NCBI GenBank assembly: GCA_021186555.1
Contig: JAJKFL010000427.1
Coordinates: forward strand, 20,546,505 to 20,610,504
DNA: 64,000 nucleotides
Direction: 5' to 3'
Origin: Reticulitermes speratus
Taxonomy: Eukaryota > Arthropoda > Insecta > Blattodea > Rhinotermitidae
The position numbers and the translations under genes were made by a program. Under the pieces are notes generated by a model that was given only the letters and a program-made list of their open reading frames with translations, did not search any database and was not told the origin of the DNA. Positions 23,201-29,499 of the stretch are shown one piece after another (position 1 is the first letter of the stretch; each line of letters starts with the position of its first letter).

Positions 23201-24854
23201 AGAAGGGAGTTTATTATGCTGGGATAAGATTATAAAACAAGCTCCGCTAACAGTACAGAACAATACTGCAAGATTTCCTTATGACTCACTCCCACTCTGT
23301 TGAAAAATTAATAGATGACTGACTGACTAAAATTAAGTGCCTGACTGTACACTTTACAAGTGCATATTTATATATTTTATGACTCCTGTATTTCAGAGTG
23401 TACTCATGTTTGTACTGTTCTCTGACTATCCCCACTTCCTGCTTACTAGGATCTATTGGATGCAACTACATCTATTTAGATTACAGTCTTATAGGTTTCG
23501 TTTATTCATTTCATCGAATTTAAGTCGTGCCATTAGAAGTGTGCCTGCCTGTCTGTCTATATATCCAACCATCCACCCATCCAACCACGTATCCATCCAT
23601 TCACCCACCAAACCATGTACCCATCCATCCATCTCCCAAGCTACTTACTCACCCAACCACATACCCAACCACCTACCTACCAGCCTATCTACCCCCCCCC
23701 CCCCCCCCCCACACCTACTTTCCAGCCTGCCTATCCAAAAACCCTTACTATGAAAACTCAGTCAGTCTGTCAGTTGATACAAAATGTGATAATGCACAAA
23801 CATATGATTACCCCCATTATGCATTCATATAACTGCTCTGGCAAAGAATTCATAGATACTTGTAACTAAATTAGCACCCACGCCTGTAACTGCTTGCCTG
23901 ATTTAACATTTTTCATACAAAGATATGTAGTACCATCTCCAATACTGAGACTGTGAACATGTAATGGCCCAGCATAATTAGCATTCAGGAGAAATTCTTT
24001 CACAATTGGGAGAAAATTTGTGACTATAACAGACAGCTGGACACATGTTTATGAAACAAACCTGCAATATCCAAAAGCACATATTATTCCAGGTAAGGAA
24101 TGCCTGCACATACTCCAGTTCATATCAGTGTTCAATTATTTAGATTGTAAACATGTCATGTACTTAATGACTGTATGTTATCAAACAAAGATAAGAATGA
24201 TACCGAAGCTTCTACATAAGAGCAGCACTCAGCACACGTTTTGACTAGAACATTACATTCCACACTTATTACAACAGACCTGAACCAAGATCACTGGCCC
24301 TGGAAAGCGGAACTATCCACATAAATGTTACGCAATAAACTACCAAATTATCCAGTTTCATTAAATGATTCCACTTCCATTTGTACTCCACCATTGCACT
24401 TAACAGTGACAACTGATGAACCACTGAAACCAGCATGTGAAATTTCATGCACAGAATGGATACATGTATAGCTACAAGTTTTGTAAATTAAAAACTGCTA
24501 ACACGGAGACAGTAAGATTGTATGTTGTAACTTCCATATGCCTCTGCGTCAGACAATCAGTAAACTGCACAGCATTAGCCAGCACAGTACTGTCTTATAT
24601 CCCACAAGGCAGACCCATAACTCAACCACACACAATTTATTCTACAAAACATGTTCAGTTTGCACAGTACAGACACACTGAAATAACAGAACATGAACAA
24701 TGAAAATACTTATGCACACAAGTACACAACTAAATTATAAAATTAATAGTTCATACACATACCTTATTCCTGCCCCATTGGAAATGGACACATCAGAAGG
24801 AACTGTCTGAGTACTGAAGGCAGATCGTGGTGAAGAGTGGGAACATGGAACTGC
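292..24854 (-). CDS. ABCG half-transporter, white/scarlet/brown family (13 exons, 3' end off window)
   Basis: Multi-exon gene read right to left; exons are listed separately. ABCG half-transporters dimerise to move small molecules across membranes; insect white, scarlet and brown carry ommochrome or pteridine precursors into pigment granules. Seen here, N to C: a Ser/Thr-rich and a Cys-containing N-terminal exon, Walker A (GPSGCGKTS), Q-loop (GFVPQKD), signature LSGGERKR, Walker B with D-loop ([14 protein letters not shown]), H-loop (CSIHQPTSD), the CPPSYNPAEFF motif typical of this family just after the ATPase domain, then membrane segments with the GEIPIFLRESGLYSA and GCMLSGIFE motifs. Splice phases agree at every junction from 18,935 to 292. 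The final membrane helices and stop are beyond position 1. Which paralogue (white, scarlet, brown, ok) cannot be told without a phylogeny; the domain order makes the subfamily call firm. Confidence 0.93.
398..1887. other. ABCG intron
   Basis: Apart from the trinucleotide microsatellite at 1,140-1,246, I see no gene or recognised repeat. Confidence 0.6.
1140..1246. repeat. (AAT)n / (AGT)n microsatellite
   Basis: An ATA-type trinucleotide run of about 40 bp, followed by TAG/CAG-type triplets, in an ABCG intron. Confidence 0.95.
1888..2026 (-). CDS. ABCG exon: transmembrane helices 3-4
   Basis: 139-bp exon, acceptor ttccatttcag, donor gtacct, leaving in phase 1. It encodes IPRSVIEPLIYLAIIFGLVD and a second hydrophobic run ending NSATAYG. 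Confidence 0.94.
2108..2375 (-). repeat. tRNA-headed SINE copy (decayed)
   Basis: Contains the family's body words (agctccactcattcttaacc, gtctggaggttttgaagaa, ttcttgccctgcc). The tRNA-like head lies at the right end, so the element reads on the minus strand. Confidence 0.7.
3480..3735. repeat. dispersed repeat A, copy 1
   Basis: Shares gccaactgcagccatgtaca-like and ccatgaatgtacacccaac-like blocks in the same order with 22,520-22,790. It is an unclassified interspersed repeat. Confidence 0.6.
3785..3875 (+). mobile_element. non-LTR retrotransposon 3' tail fragment
   Basis: Matches the recurring tail: 'ggtaatgaacctt...gcaatttcatgaccagctgagt'. The same word order appears at more than a dozen places in the window. 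Confidence 0.6.
3936..4157 (-). CDS. ABCG exon: transmembrane helices 1-2
   Basis: 222-bp exon, phase 0 to 0, from acceptor gtttgtttcag to donor gtaagg. It encodes a hydrophobic start, DIRGLLYLITSEVFFTSAYS, and the GEIPIFLRESGLYSASAYY motif conserved in ABCG membrane domains. A second possible donor at AAG/gtggta would shorten it by four codons, with a weaker match. Confidence 0.94.
5021..5039. repeat. poly-A run
   Basis: Homopolymer A tract of about 19 bp, just downstream of the ABCG exon at 5,068. Confidence 0.9.
5068..5238 (-). CDS. ABCG exon: pre-membrane linker and first helix
   Basis: Open in frame from the acceptor ttggtttcag (5,239) to the donor gtatgt (5,067). The length is 57 codons, phase 0 to phase 0, so it fits both neighbours. 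Its 3' part (HTQVYWLTWRSFVDSYRN) matches the conserved segment before the first transmembrane helix. The middle contains a GTTTT-type simple repeat translated as LFCFVLFLVFS, odd in a cytoplasmic linker. A shorter exon starting at 5,173 (acceptor ggttttcag) is the alternative, but needs an unseen extra exon to restore phase. Confidence 0.8.
5340..5388. repeat. (AC)n microsatellite
   Basis: Two CA-repeat runs separated by an atgtgctc interruption. Confidence 0.95.
5735..5960 (-). repeat. tRNA-headed SINE copy
   Basis: Body words (tgcattcttaacctttct, gagctggtttgggctcttgg, tatctctgtgcctgctgg) follow the family order, with the tRNA-like end at right. Confidence 0.65.
6490..6906. mobile_element. 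Tigger/pogo-like internally deleted element
   Basis: Begins cagtagaattcctttaatct and ends with the inverted counterpart (attaaagacactctactg), with TA on each side (6,488-6,489 and 6,907-6,908). The interior contains an acidic short frame resembling a transposase C-terminus. TA duplication and the cagtagaattcctttaat terminus match the Tigger/pogo group. Confidence 0.75.
7235..7305. repeat. (CT)n/(CA)n microsatellite
   Basis: Adjacent tctctct and cacacac runs. Confidence 0.9.
7435..7790 (-). mobile_element. non-LTR retrotransposon C-terminal/tail fragment
   Basis: The minus-strand frame retains a decayed version of the block LEDLCMDGQIMLKWFSKE and then the tail words (catagagcagagtccttctt ... 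ggctagtcaacaaattccc read on the plus strand). Confidence 0.7.
7885..8070 (-). repeat. tRNA-headed SINE copy
   Basis: Contains ggtcagctttaagccctagcc, ttttaccctcagggaagag and cccctgccaaaaattgaacc in the family order. Confidence 0.65.
8835..8895 (-). repeat. hairpin-core repeat copy
   Basis: The minus strand reads CCTGAGGATGGCGATTTATC then GTCAAAACATGTAAGAG. It is a diverged copy of the CTGAnGA-stem-GAAAC family, with a GGCGATT/TATCGTC-like small stem. Confidence 0.5.
9165..9545. repeat. foldback repeat, arms of about 160 bp
   Basis: The left arm (about 9,170-9,332) and right arm (about 9,368-9,530) are inverted copies sharing ttatacagaaattgagatct, gttgaccaagaa and caaacacaacaa blocks. The loop is about 35 bp of ATTA-rich sequence. 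Each arm carries a CATCATCAAG/ACATGTTTTGG hairpin core. It lies in the ABCG intron between 9,746 and 5,238. Confidence 0.8.
9746..9941 (-). CDS. ABCG exon: linker with CPPSYNPAEFF
   Basis: 196-bp exon (acceptor ttccaacag, donor gtaaag) encoding QGFLCPPSYNPAEFFIQKL, the motif that follows the ATPase domain in this family, and then an acidic and Gln-rich linker. Confidence 0.94.
10205..10312. repeat. (GACT)n / (ATCC)n / (AAACT)n tandem repeats
   Basis: Consecutive tetra- and pentanucleotide runs. Confidence 0.9.
10320..11260 (-). mobile_element. non-LTR retrotransposon fragment with reverse-transcriptase remnant
   Basis: On the minus strand a decayed reverse-transcriptase piece reads HQHLVYIDDVNLLGINIKNT, with IDD where the active YADD/FADD box would be. 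Downstream, at lower coordinates, are the KRP-type and tail blocks ending near 10,340. Stops and frameshifts show it is dead. Confidence 0.75.
11455..11530 (+). mobile_element. non-LTR retrotransposon tail fragment
   Basis: Has ggaaatttcttgaccagctg followed by the ttcaagaagactgcacc tail words. Confidence 0.55.
11584..11822 (-). CDS. ABCG exon: Walker B, D-loop and H-loop
   Basis: 239-bp exon encoding [20 protein letters not shown], then VLCSIHQPTSD with the switch histidine, and GRVAFHGTLAQAYTFFS. The catalytic Glu after Walker B is intact. Donor gtaagt, leaving in phase 2. Confidence 0.97.
12035..12240. repeat. (GACT)n / (TCAC)n / (GTGA)n compound microsatellite
   Basis: Long runs of gactgactg, ctcactcact and their inverted gtgagtgag form, which could fold back. 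Confidence 0.9.
12245..12325 (-). mobile_element. non-LTR retrotransposon tail fragment
   Basis: Contains gcacagtccttcttaagaaa and ctaataggtcctcacctact, the inverse-orientation tail. Confidence 0.55.
12734..12886 (-). CDS. ABCG exon: ABC signature
   Basis: 153-bp exon in phase 0 at both ends. It encodes SCMRLDRELRNDVRSKW through the signature LSGGERKRLSLAVE. Acceptor cattttcag, donor gtaccg. Confidence 0.96.
13819..13952 (-). CDS. ABCG exon: Q-loop region
   Basis: 134-bp exon encoding GEVLLCGQQVGG ... ISGFVPQKDITFETLTAKE. The Gln of the Q-loop lies in FVPQKD. Acceptor tctttcag, donor gtaaac; it ends in phase 0 after HLRFM. Confidence 0.95.
14120..14215 (-). mobile_element. non-LTR retrotransposon tail fragment
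   Basis: The words ccatggagcaaagtccttct and gctggtcaagaaattccc match the family tail read on the minus strand. Confidence 0.6.
14218..14252. repeat. (CA)n microsatellite
   Basis: Pure CA run of about 32 bp in an ABCG intron. Confidence 0.95.
14395..15245 (+). mobile_element. non-LTR retrotransposon, reverse-transcriptase C-terminal part to tail
   Basis: The plus-strand frame contains QQILVYPDDVNLPGENI, where PDD stands in place of the catalytic YADD, and then ALEANAEKTKYMSMF. It continues through the family's middle region to the tail words ggcagggaatttcttgacta and tgaggaactacta. It is the longest plus-strand copy near the ABCG exons and clearly inactive. Confidence 0.8.
15343..15392 (-). 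CDS. ABCG exon: Walker A
   Basis: 50-bp exon completing the P-loop (SGCGKTSLLAAVSGRIK), with the conserved lysine and threonine present. Donor gtgag; it leaves in phase 1. Confidence 0.95.
15922..15953. repeat. (ATGT)n microsatellite
   Basis: About eight ATGT units. Confidence 0.95.
16103..16151 (-). CDS. ABCG exon: VSGKIQSGNLVAIMGP
   Basis: 49-bp exon between CAG acceptor and gtaac donor, entering in phase 1 and leaving in phase 2. It encodes the strand leading into Walker A. Confidence 0.9.
16480..16795 (+). mobile_element. non-LTR retrotransposon C-terminal/tail fragment
   Basis: Carries the gaggagggtgagatggg-type block, then ggataatattaaaattgatc and the tail (tggggaatttctcaactagt, ttttcaagtactctg). 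Confidence 0.7.
16800..17010. repeat. hairpin-core repeat, both orientations
   Basis: ggtaggcaccaacatctttc with ttcaggaacc is followed by ccctgaagatggaagtagca, ggctcctctcaaatgccggt, so two inverted copies of the family core stand next to each other. Confidence 0.55.
17127..17394 (-). CDS. ABCG exon: start of ATPase domain
   Basis: Acceptor tttttgcag at 17,395, donor gtgaga at 17,126. It encodes the LTLSWQNFTVKV strand that opens ABCG nucleotide-binding domains and a charged segment ending GELKEKPLLIN. An ATG at 17,391 could also serve as an internal start. Between LLIN and the next exon's VSGKIQSG lie about 20 extra hydrophobic residues (QLLVSLALAIVLVTPQPS) not expected in this family. They are kept because only the distal donor gives the right phase. 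Confidence 0.85.
17440..17575 (+). mobile_element. non-LTR retrotransposon fragment
   Basis: The frame DQIHIAQDRDSLWAVMYII is a decayed copy of the WIHLAQDRD-type segment that precedes the element's tail elsewhere in this window (for example near 39,040). Confidence 0.55.
17760..17930. mobile_element. small MITE-like element
   Basis: Terminal words taccttatttactcaaataa (left) and tcttacattcaggttaatat (right) are imperfect inverted repeats around about 170 bp. Confidence 0.45.
17935..18075 (+). repeat. hairpin-core repeat copy
   Basis: Reads accctgaagaccagcagcag then gttcctgtgaaacaatgtta and a ccagattacctggg block. It has the CTGAAGA...GAAAC order of the family, followed by the pairing of the stem III-like arm. 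Confidence 0.5.
18785..18935 (-). CDS. ABCG exon: Cys-containing N-terminal segment
   Basis: 151-bp exon from a good acceptor (ttgttttgacag) to a perfect donor (gtaagt). It begins in phase 2 and ends in phase 0, matching both neighbours. It encodes a hydrophilic segment with several cysteines (RYCTQDYCSTIMLCDKP ... HGMEHSCPVGM). This is before the ATPase domain, so it should be cytoplasmic. I know no domain for it. Confidence 0.65.
19149..20287 (+). mobile_element. Tigger/pogo-like DNA transposon, 1.1 kb
   Basis: The left terminus cagcagaattcctttaatcc and the right terminus (ggttaaaggaattctattg) are inverted repeats flanked by TA (19,147-19,148 and 20,288-20,289). It contains the transposase fragment at 19,824-20,183, and an unrelated AT-rich stretch between the left terminus and the gene. 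It lies in the largest ABCG intron. Confidence 0.85.
19824..20183 (+). pseudogene. Tigger/pogo-family transposase N-terminal fragment
   Basis: 119 codons beginning MASKNPKMSKQGTFGKRKH. Residues about 15-65 form a CENP-B/Psq-type helix-turn-helix (LTILQKLETIRWLE ... GSSTIYGISKQK). The second DNA-binding helix region follows (YKWFTAMRSAGKPPIG). Intact family proteins go on for hundreds of residues with a DDE catalytic domain; here a stop ends the frame, so it can bind DNA at best. It sits inside the TIR-bounded element at 19,149-20,287. Confidence 0.85.
20290..21045 (+). mobile_element. non-LTR retrotransposon C-terminal part to tail
   Basis: Starts at AAAATGTTGGGCAAAATCAC, continues as FGNLVKFKYYGMTLTNLNC and later an RRGTQGETGENCTM-type coding remnant. 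It ends in the tail words gaaatttcttgactagttga and catgtagcattctgttcc. It abuts the Tigger-like element directly. Confidence 0.75.
21125..21330 (-). repeat. tRNA-headed SINE copy
   Basis: gtggtcagctttatgtccca, gaaaagatccccagtaccca and cttccactgg-like words stand in family order; the right end has the tRNA-like head remnant. Confidence 0.65.
21420..21795 (+). mobile_element. non-LTR retrotransposon C-terminal/tail fragment
   Basis: The frame reads VIKSGMRWAGQVACTRDWKG, then VGKPNGKRPLGRSKHRLEDN, the well-conserved C-terminal block. The tail follows (tggggaatttcttgactagc). Confidence 0.85.
22520..22790. repeat. dispersed repeat A, copy 2
   Basis: Same block order as 3,480-3,735: a gaggagcaaagctggtaaga-like start, ctgaagctatgcatgtaccc in the middle and attgccaactgcagctatat near the end. 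Confidence 0.6.
22798..22970. mobile_element. MITE with TIRs about tatttcccgcctcataagac
   Basis: The left end tatttcccgcctcataagac and the right end (catcttatgaggtgggaaat) are inverted repeats enclosing about 125 bp without coding capacity. Confidence 0.7.
23015..23155 (+). repeat. hairpin-core repeat copy
   Basis: accctgaggatggaggttgc, then cttcctctgaaacattggta and ctaccaaattacacagcatc. Confidence 0.55.
23160..24762. other. ABCG intron
   Basis: Holds the C-rich degenerate tandem repeat at 23,545-23,715; the rest shows nothing recognisable. Confidence 0.5.
23545..23715. repeat. degenerate (CCAT/CCAAC)n repeat with a C run
   Basis: Diverged ccatccaacc-type units over about 140 bp, ending in about 18 consecutive C at 23,693-23,711. 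Confidence 0.9.
24763..24854 (-). CDS. ABCG exon: Ser/Thr-rich N-terminal segment (tentative)
   Basis: Strong donor (AATAAG then gtatgtg) with an open frame upstream that encodes a Ser/Thr-rich stretch (SHSSPRSAFSTQTVPSD). It ends in phase 2, which matches the phase-2 start of the next exon at 18,935. The 5' boundary is uncertain. A TAG acceptor at 24,855-24,857 gives 92 bp in phase 0, while a better pyrimidine tract and CAG give a start at 24,813. Both are phase-compatible. There is no in-frame ATG, so a further upstream exon with the start codon is expected. Confidence 0.5.
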
Positions 24855-25159
24855 CTACTGTGATACTTCAGACACACTGTTAAGTAAAGTCAGATAGTAA
24901 ATAGAGTCCCAGTAAATACTGCCATCAAGATAATGTATTTACACATGATTGCACTGCTGGTCTTCTCACACCAATATGCTTTCCATTTGGTAATTTTCCA
25001 AGCATTAAAAACATTCAATAATACTTTCCATGCACTGCATGGCACTAGTGCCTTCCCATCTCACTGGTTTCTGTGGGCCCCATACTGCTGTTACAAAAGG
25101 TATGAAACTGAAACCTATCATTATGGGAGGACTACAATGACACAATGCCAGTGTGCATT

Positions 25160-25300
25160 GAACTTGGTCTATCAGCAATCTCTGCGCTGTTCTGGGATAC
25201 GACCCAGCATGGAGTGGTAATTCTGAACCGAAGTTTCGGGACAACCTATAGGCTCCATCTTCAAGGGTCAAGAAGTCCAAGAAGATTCAGCGGACAGGCA
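25160..25300. repeat. hairpin-core repeat copy
   Basis: ctgttctgggatacgaccca, then gaagtttcgggacaacctat, ggctccatcttcaagggtca; the core is read on the minus strand. Confidence 0.5.
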
Positions 25301-26072
25301 AGATACATACATCTTACTAATAGGGTTATGAAAATACACTTGCTTCTATACTGATTTTGCAAACATTAATATGATGTAAGATTTCGAAGTTTTCATTGGA
25401 GTATGTTTTCAGACATGATCTTGTGGGCCGTGACACTGTGTAATCAGTGGATACCAATATTTGGAGGAACACTGCCCTACAAGTAATCTGTGACTCTGCT
25501 ACCATCTTCCGGGGTGAAGTGAGTAGGGTGAGGATGCGATTTGGTTGGGTATACTGCACCAGAAATATATGTTAAAGATCGTGACTCAGAACCACGGGAC
25601 TTGGACAGAAGACAGGCCGTTTGGTCAGTTTCTCGACCCAGTCCCAATTGGCCCACACCAGCCTCGATCCCCTTTAACCCTCTTACAGGTATTTCAAGGT
25701 ATTACCCTGACATTCACCTGCAGAGAATGGGGGAGCCCATGATATCCTTAAATATAACATGTAAACGAGCCATGATACTCCAAATTTCAGTCTCACTGCT
25801 ACACCTACCTGCAAGGTTATGTGAGTAGAAACTACTGATCTATCAACTTCTTAATGTATACTCGTACAATCATTTATTCCATTAGTGCTGAAATTAAATC
25901 AGTACATCGCAGTTTTACGAAATGCTTATTCGTTTCGTAAAATTTTCAGTTATGGCATTAATAGCGTCCTTCGATCCCTCTATTCATTAACCTCATCAAC
26001 ATTAAATAGCTGACTAATAACCTCTCTCTGTGCATATTTCAACGGCACCTATTGAAATTCCTTCATATTTAC

Positions 26073-26200
26073 CTTGTTTACTACACGTTTATAGGTCTTT
26101 CCTTTCCTTGTCCGTACTTTCACGGCTATGACAAAAGAATGCAAGTGGCTAAGTTGTCCCTTTTAATATCTCCCTGACCAACGCGCAACTGTTTACAGTT
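26073..26200 (-). promoter_or_regulatory. possible ABCG 5' leader exon and promoter area
   Basis: The minus strand here has a less AT-rich stretch with a donor-like junction (AACAAG/gtaaat at 26,073) and no retroelement sequence. It lies upstream of the first recognised ABCG exon, just before the repeat block begins at 26.6 kb. No TATA or start codon is evident; placement is inference only. Confidence 0.2.
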
Positions 26201-26339
26201 CTACATACACCGACACTGGAACGACAGTGACGTGACATTATGAGTATGTTAATATGATTACGTATGCGGTCTTGCCCACTTTGGGATTACATATTATAAT
26301 TCTTCCACACATAACATTTCACAGTTTTTTCTTCCCTGA

Positions 26340-26425
26340 CGTGTTAATTATTAAATTATTAAATTATTAAATTGATTCTTACCCGAACCATGATATATAT
26401 ATTGTATATATATTGTAAGACTATT
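26340..26425. repeat. AT-rich microsatellites
   Basis: ttaaattattaaattatta runs and a following tatatatattgtatatatat. Confidence 0.85.
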
Positions 26426-26624
26426 TTATATTTCATGTTGACTGATTTTATATCTATGTACATAGATTTCTGGAAGATACATTAAATTGAATTGAATTGA
26501 ATGATGTGATATTCTTGTTCGATCACGGCGTTTCCAACGTTCCTCTATATTATCGCAACGGATATCAGGCTTTCAACCACGGACAGTTTTACTTCTGTAC
26601 AAAAATCTGTAAATAGTCGAACTT

Positions 26625-27330
26625 CATGGAGCAGAGTCCTTCTTGACAAGGTAACTGATCCTCAGCTAATCAAGATGTGCCCCGCATTTTTGTAACCCGG
26701 AGGTTCATCACCGTGTACACAATAGCCCGCCACGTGTCCTTATCCTGAATCAGATCAATCCACTCCATGCCCCTCCAATTCCACTTCTTGAAGAACCATT
26801 TTAATATTACACGAGGTCTTCCAAGTGGTCTCTTTCCCTCAGGATTCCCACCAAAACCGTGTATGAACCTCTCCTATCCTCCATACGTGCTACGTGCCTC
26901 GGTCATCTTCTTGATTTGATCACCCGAATACTATTTGGTGAGGAGTACAGGTCATGAAGCTCCTCATAATGCAATTTCCTCCAGTCCCCTGTTACCTTGT
27001 CCGTCTTAGGCCCAACCTCAGCACCCTATTCTCTAACACTCTCAGCCTATGTTCCTCCCTCAATATGAAAGATCAAGTTTCACACCCATACAAAAAAAAA
27101 AAATTATAGTTCTGTATATTTTGGTCTTTACATTTTTGGATAGCAAGCTGTAAGACAAAAGATACTGCGCCGAATGGTAGCAAGCATTCCCTGAGTTCAC
27201 TCTGCTTTTAATTTCTTCATGAATGTAATTTCAATTTAGGGTTGTTCCCAAATATTTGAACTGTTCCACTTTTTCAAAGGAGTCATTATCTATCTTTATG
27301 TTGTTTCGAGTCCACGTGCATATCTGTTTG
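26625..27330 (-). mobile_element. non-LTR retrotransposon, C-terminal part to tail
   Basis: The minus-strand reading starts with NNIKIDNDSFEKVEQFKYLG near 27,300, a conserved block of this family. It runs down to the tail words at 26,630-26,690 (catggagcagagtccttctt, agctaatcaagatgtgcc). Confidence 0.8.
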
Positions 27331-27358
27331 TGTGTGTGTGTGTGGGGGGGGGGGGGGC
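27325..27358. repeat. (GT)n and poly-G run
   Basis: gtgtgtgtg followed by about 14 G. Confidence 0.95.
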
Positions 27359-27734
27359 GCATGAACACACAGACACGTACGTTCGTACATACAGTCATAC
27401 ATACATAATCACTAACACATAACTGCACCTATTCCCCGAATATGAAATTATGCAGAGTTACATGTGTAAATAATCTGCTGAATTCTGAAAAGTCATAGCA
27501 TGTTAATTATAGATGTTTTTATGTAATAAATTTTTATAGCAAAAATATTTATTTGATTGTCCCATATAATATACATACATGTTATTCCCACATGCCTGTA
27601 GCGTCCGTGCTTCTACTCTGTGACTTGTCTCGCTGCGAACTGAGTGTTGCGCTGGTTTCGAAAAGTAGATTTATTTCAGCACAGTTTTCCTCGCCTGTTA
27701 ATTTTCCTTGTTTAATATTTACATAAAAGCAAAA

Positions 27735-28425
27735 GATTCCCAACTATTCATTTTGACACGAAGGGAAGAACATAGACTGAAGGTGTCCATGAATACGATG
27801 CCAAGGAAAGTATTATCTGGACCTAAGAGGCAGGAGGTAACAGGGGGCTGGAGAAAACTGCATTGTGAGAAACTTCGTAATTTGCAGGAGATTCCAGGCT
27901 ACCGCCGCGGTCTAGATGAGGTTTTCGCCGTTCCGGGTTGTGACGCAGCGTGTTGGCAGTAGTTTACCGACGTTTTGGGACATCTTCAAGGGTCATGAAG
28001 TCCAAGTCTTGGACGACCTATAAACCCTGCGTGACAACCCAGAAGAGCGAAGGCTTCGTGATTTGTAATGTTGCACCACATATCATATTAAGATTATTAA
28101 GTAAAGGAGGACGAGGTGGGCAGAGCATGTGGCACATATGGGAGAGATGAAAAATGCATGCAGGGTTTAAGTGGGGACCCCTGAAGGAAAGAGGCTACTT
28201 AGAAGCCCTAGGCGTAGATGGGAGGACAATATTAAAACAGATATTAAAGAAACAGCATGGAAAGGCGTGGAATGGATTTTCCTGGCTCAGCATACAGACA
28301 ACTGTCGAGTGCTTGTGAACACGGTAATGAACCTTCGGACTTCATAAACTGCAGGGACTTTCTTCACTAGCTGAGGAACTGTTGCCTTCTCAAGCAGGAC
28401 TCTGCTTCACGCAGTTTGTGCCACA
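27735..28425 (+). mobile_element. non-LTR retrotransposon fragment split by a hairpin-core repeat
   Basis: The plus-strand frame has RREEHRLKVSMNTMPRKVLSG and VTGGWRKLHCEKLRN, conserved in this family. It is interrupted at about 27,895-28,060 and resumes with an RWAEHVAHMGE-like block and the tail. The interruption is the hairpin-core repeat described below. Confidence 0.8.
27895..28060. repeat. hairpin-core repeat nested in a retrotransposon fragment
   Basis: Begins gccgttccgggttgtgacgc, contains accgacgttttgggacatct and ends ccctgcgtgacaacccagaa, an inverted counterpart of its start. Confidence 0.6.
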
Positions 28426-28889
28426 TCATAAATGAGGATCAGTGCATAAAACCAACATCTTGCAATACTGATCGTCGCTTATTGTATCTCAGTGTGAAGG
28501 CCGCTGATGCCTCCTACACAATTCGAAACGATAAACACTATCAGGGCATATACCCCCTCCAAAGTCCAACTCCTGGCGTCCCCGTCGCGGAGGGGGGTAA
28601 CGTCTGTAGGCGGCTAACAGGGGCTATGGTTCACTCAAGCCAAGGTGTGAGGCATCGTGCCGAGGGCTGCATGGCACTGGGGTGGTAACATAGCAGTGCA
28701 GTCACGATCCCCTCGGGGCACCAGGCAGCACCCCGTTGTATTTATGCCTTCCACTCGTAAGGGGCTCTGCGGGTGGTGACTGTTATTTCCCCATTAATTG
28801 TGGGAATAAAATGGACACAGTAATTAATGAACTTGATCAAGGAGCGGCTGTGGCTGCAGACTTCATACAAGGACTCAGTGGAAGCTGTA

Positions 28890-29112
28890 GGCTCTGAGCC
28901 TTCCGCTGTTTCTTCTGATGAGGACAGATTGGCTGCAGGTGTCTTTACGACTAGACTGCAGACCAAGCGACTCTCGGGAGCGAAGCGAAAGAAGCTCATT
29001 AGGCTCTGAGCCTTTCACTGTTCCTTCTGATGAGGTCAGATTGGCTGCAGGTGTCTCTACGACTAGACTGCAGACCAAGCCACTCTCGGGAGCGAAGCGG
29101 AAGTAGCTCATT
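28890..29112 (+). repeat. 112-bp tandem duplication
   Basis: Two units (28,890-29,001 and 29,002-29,112), each starting ggctctgagcc and ending agctcatta. Both encode a version of GSEP..V.SDE..LAAGV and TTRLQTK.LSGAKRK in the same plus-strand frame. Confidence 0.9.
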
Positions 29113-29124
29113 AAAGCTAAGAAA

Positions 29125-29394
29125 ATGAAGGAGGGAAGCTGGACAGTTGTAAAACCTACAGCCACGACTCCTTCATCTCAAGATATGGGCCTTTTTGACG
29201 GAGATCCGACCTGCAGATTTTGCGGGTCGGAGACTGAAACTGTGCACCATATTATTTGTCGTTGCGAGGCGCTGGCTTGTCAACGTTATAAATTCTTTGG
29301 GAAACTGTTTGTTGAACCAAAGGATAAAAGCATGGCTTTATTGAAAGACCTGTGTCTCTTTGTTAGAGGCACAGGGCTAATGAACCAATGCTGA
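29125..29394 (+). pseudogene. C-terminal Cys/His domain of an R1/I-type retroelement protein
   Basis: The frame starts MKEGSWTVVKPTATTPS and contains CRFCGSETETVHHIICRCEA, a C-x2-C-x(n)-H-x(4)-C knuckle. This closes the reverse-transcriptase polyprotein of several non-LTR clades. About 89 codons; the catalytic part is missing. It lies inside the element with the 20-bp target duplication. Confidence 0.75.
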
Positions 29395-29499
29395 ATGGAA
29401 TACTTAGGGCTAGCACAATAAGCCTAAGGCTGCAGTGCATCCGGAGCTTCTGCCGACGGGCTCTTGGTGGACGAAGAAGAACACTATCAGGGCATATAC

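Larger units (their letters stand above)
28534..29499 (+). mobile_element. non-LTR element with 20-bp target-site duplication
   Basis: The same 20 bases (aacactatcagggcatatac) occur at 28,534-28,553 and 29,480-29,499 and flank a 926-bp insert. The insert starts with a GC-rich leader (tggcgtccccgtcgcggagg) and holds a 112-bp tandem duplication. It ends after a frame with a Cys/His-rich C-terminal motif typical of R1/I-type reverse-transcriptase proteins. It appears internally deleted. Confidence 0.8.

Noticed and set aside
23527-23832. Pro/His-rich plus-strand frames
   Set aside because: Translation of the degenerate CCAT/CCAAC tandem repeat and the C run.
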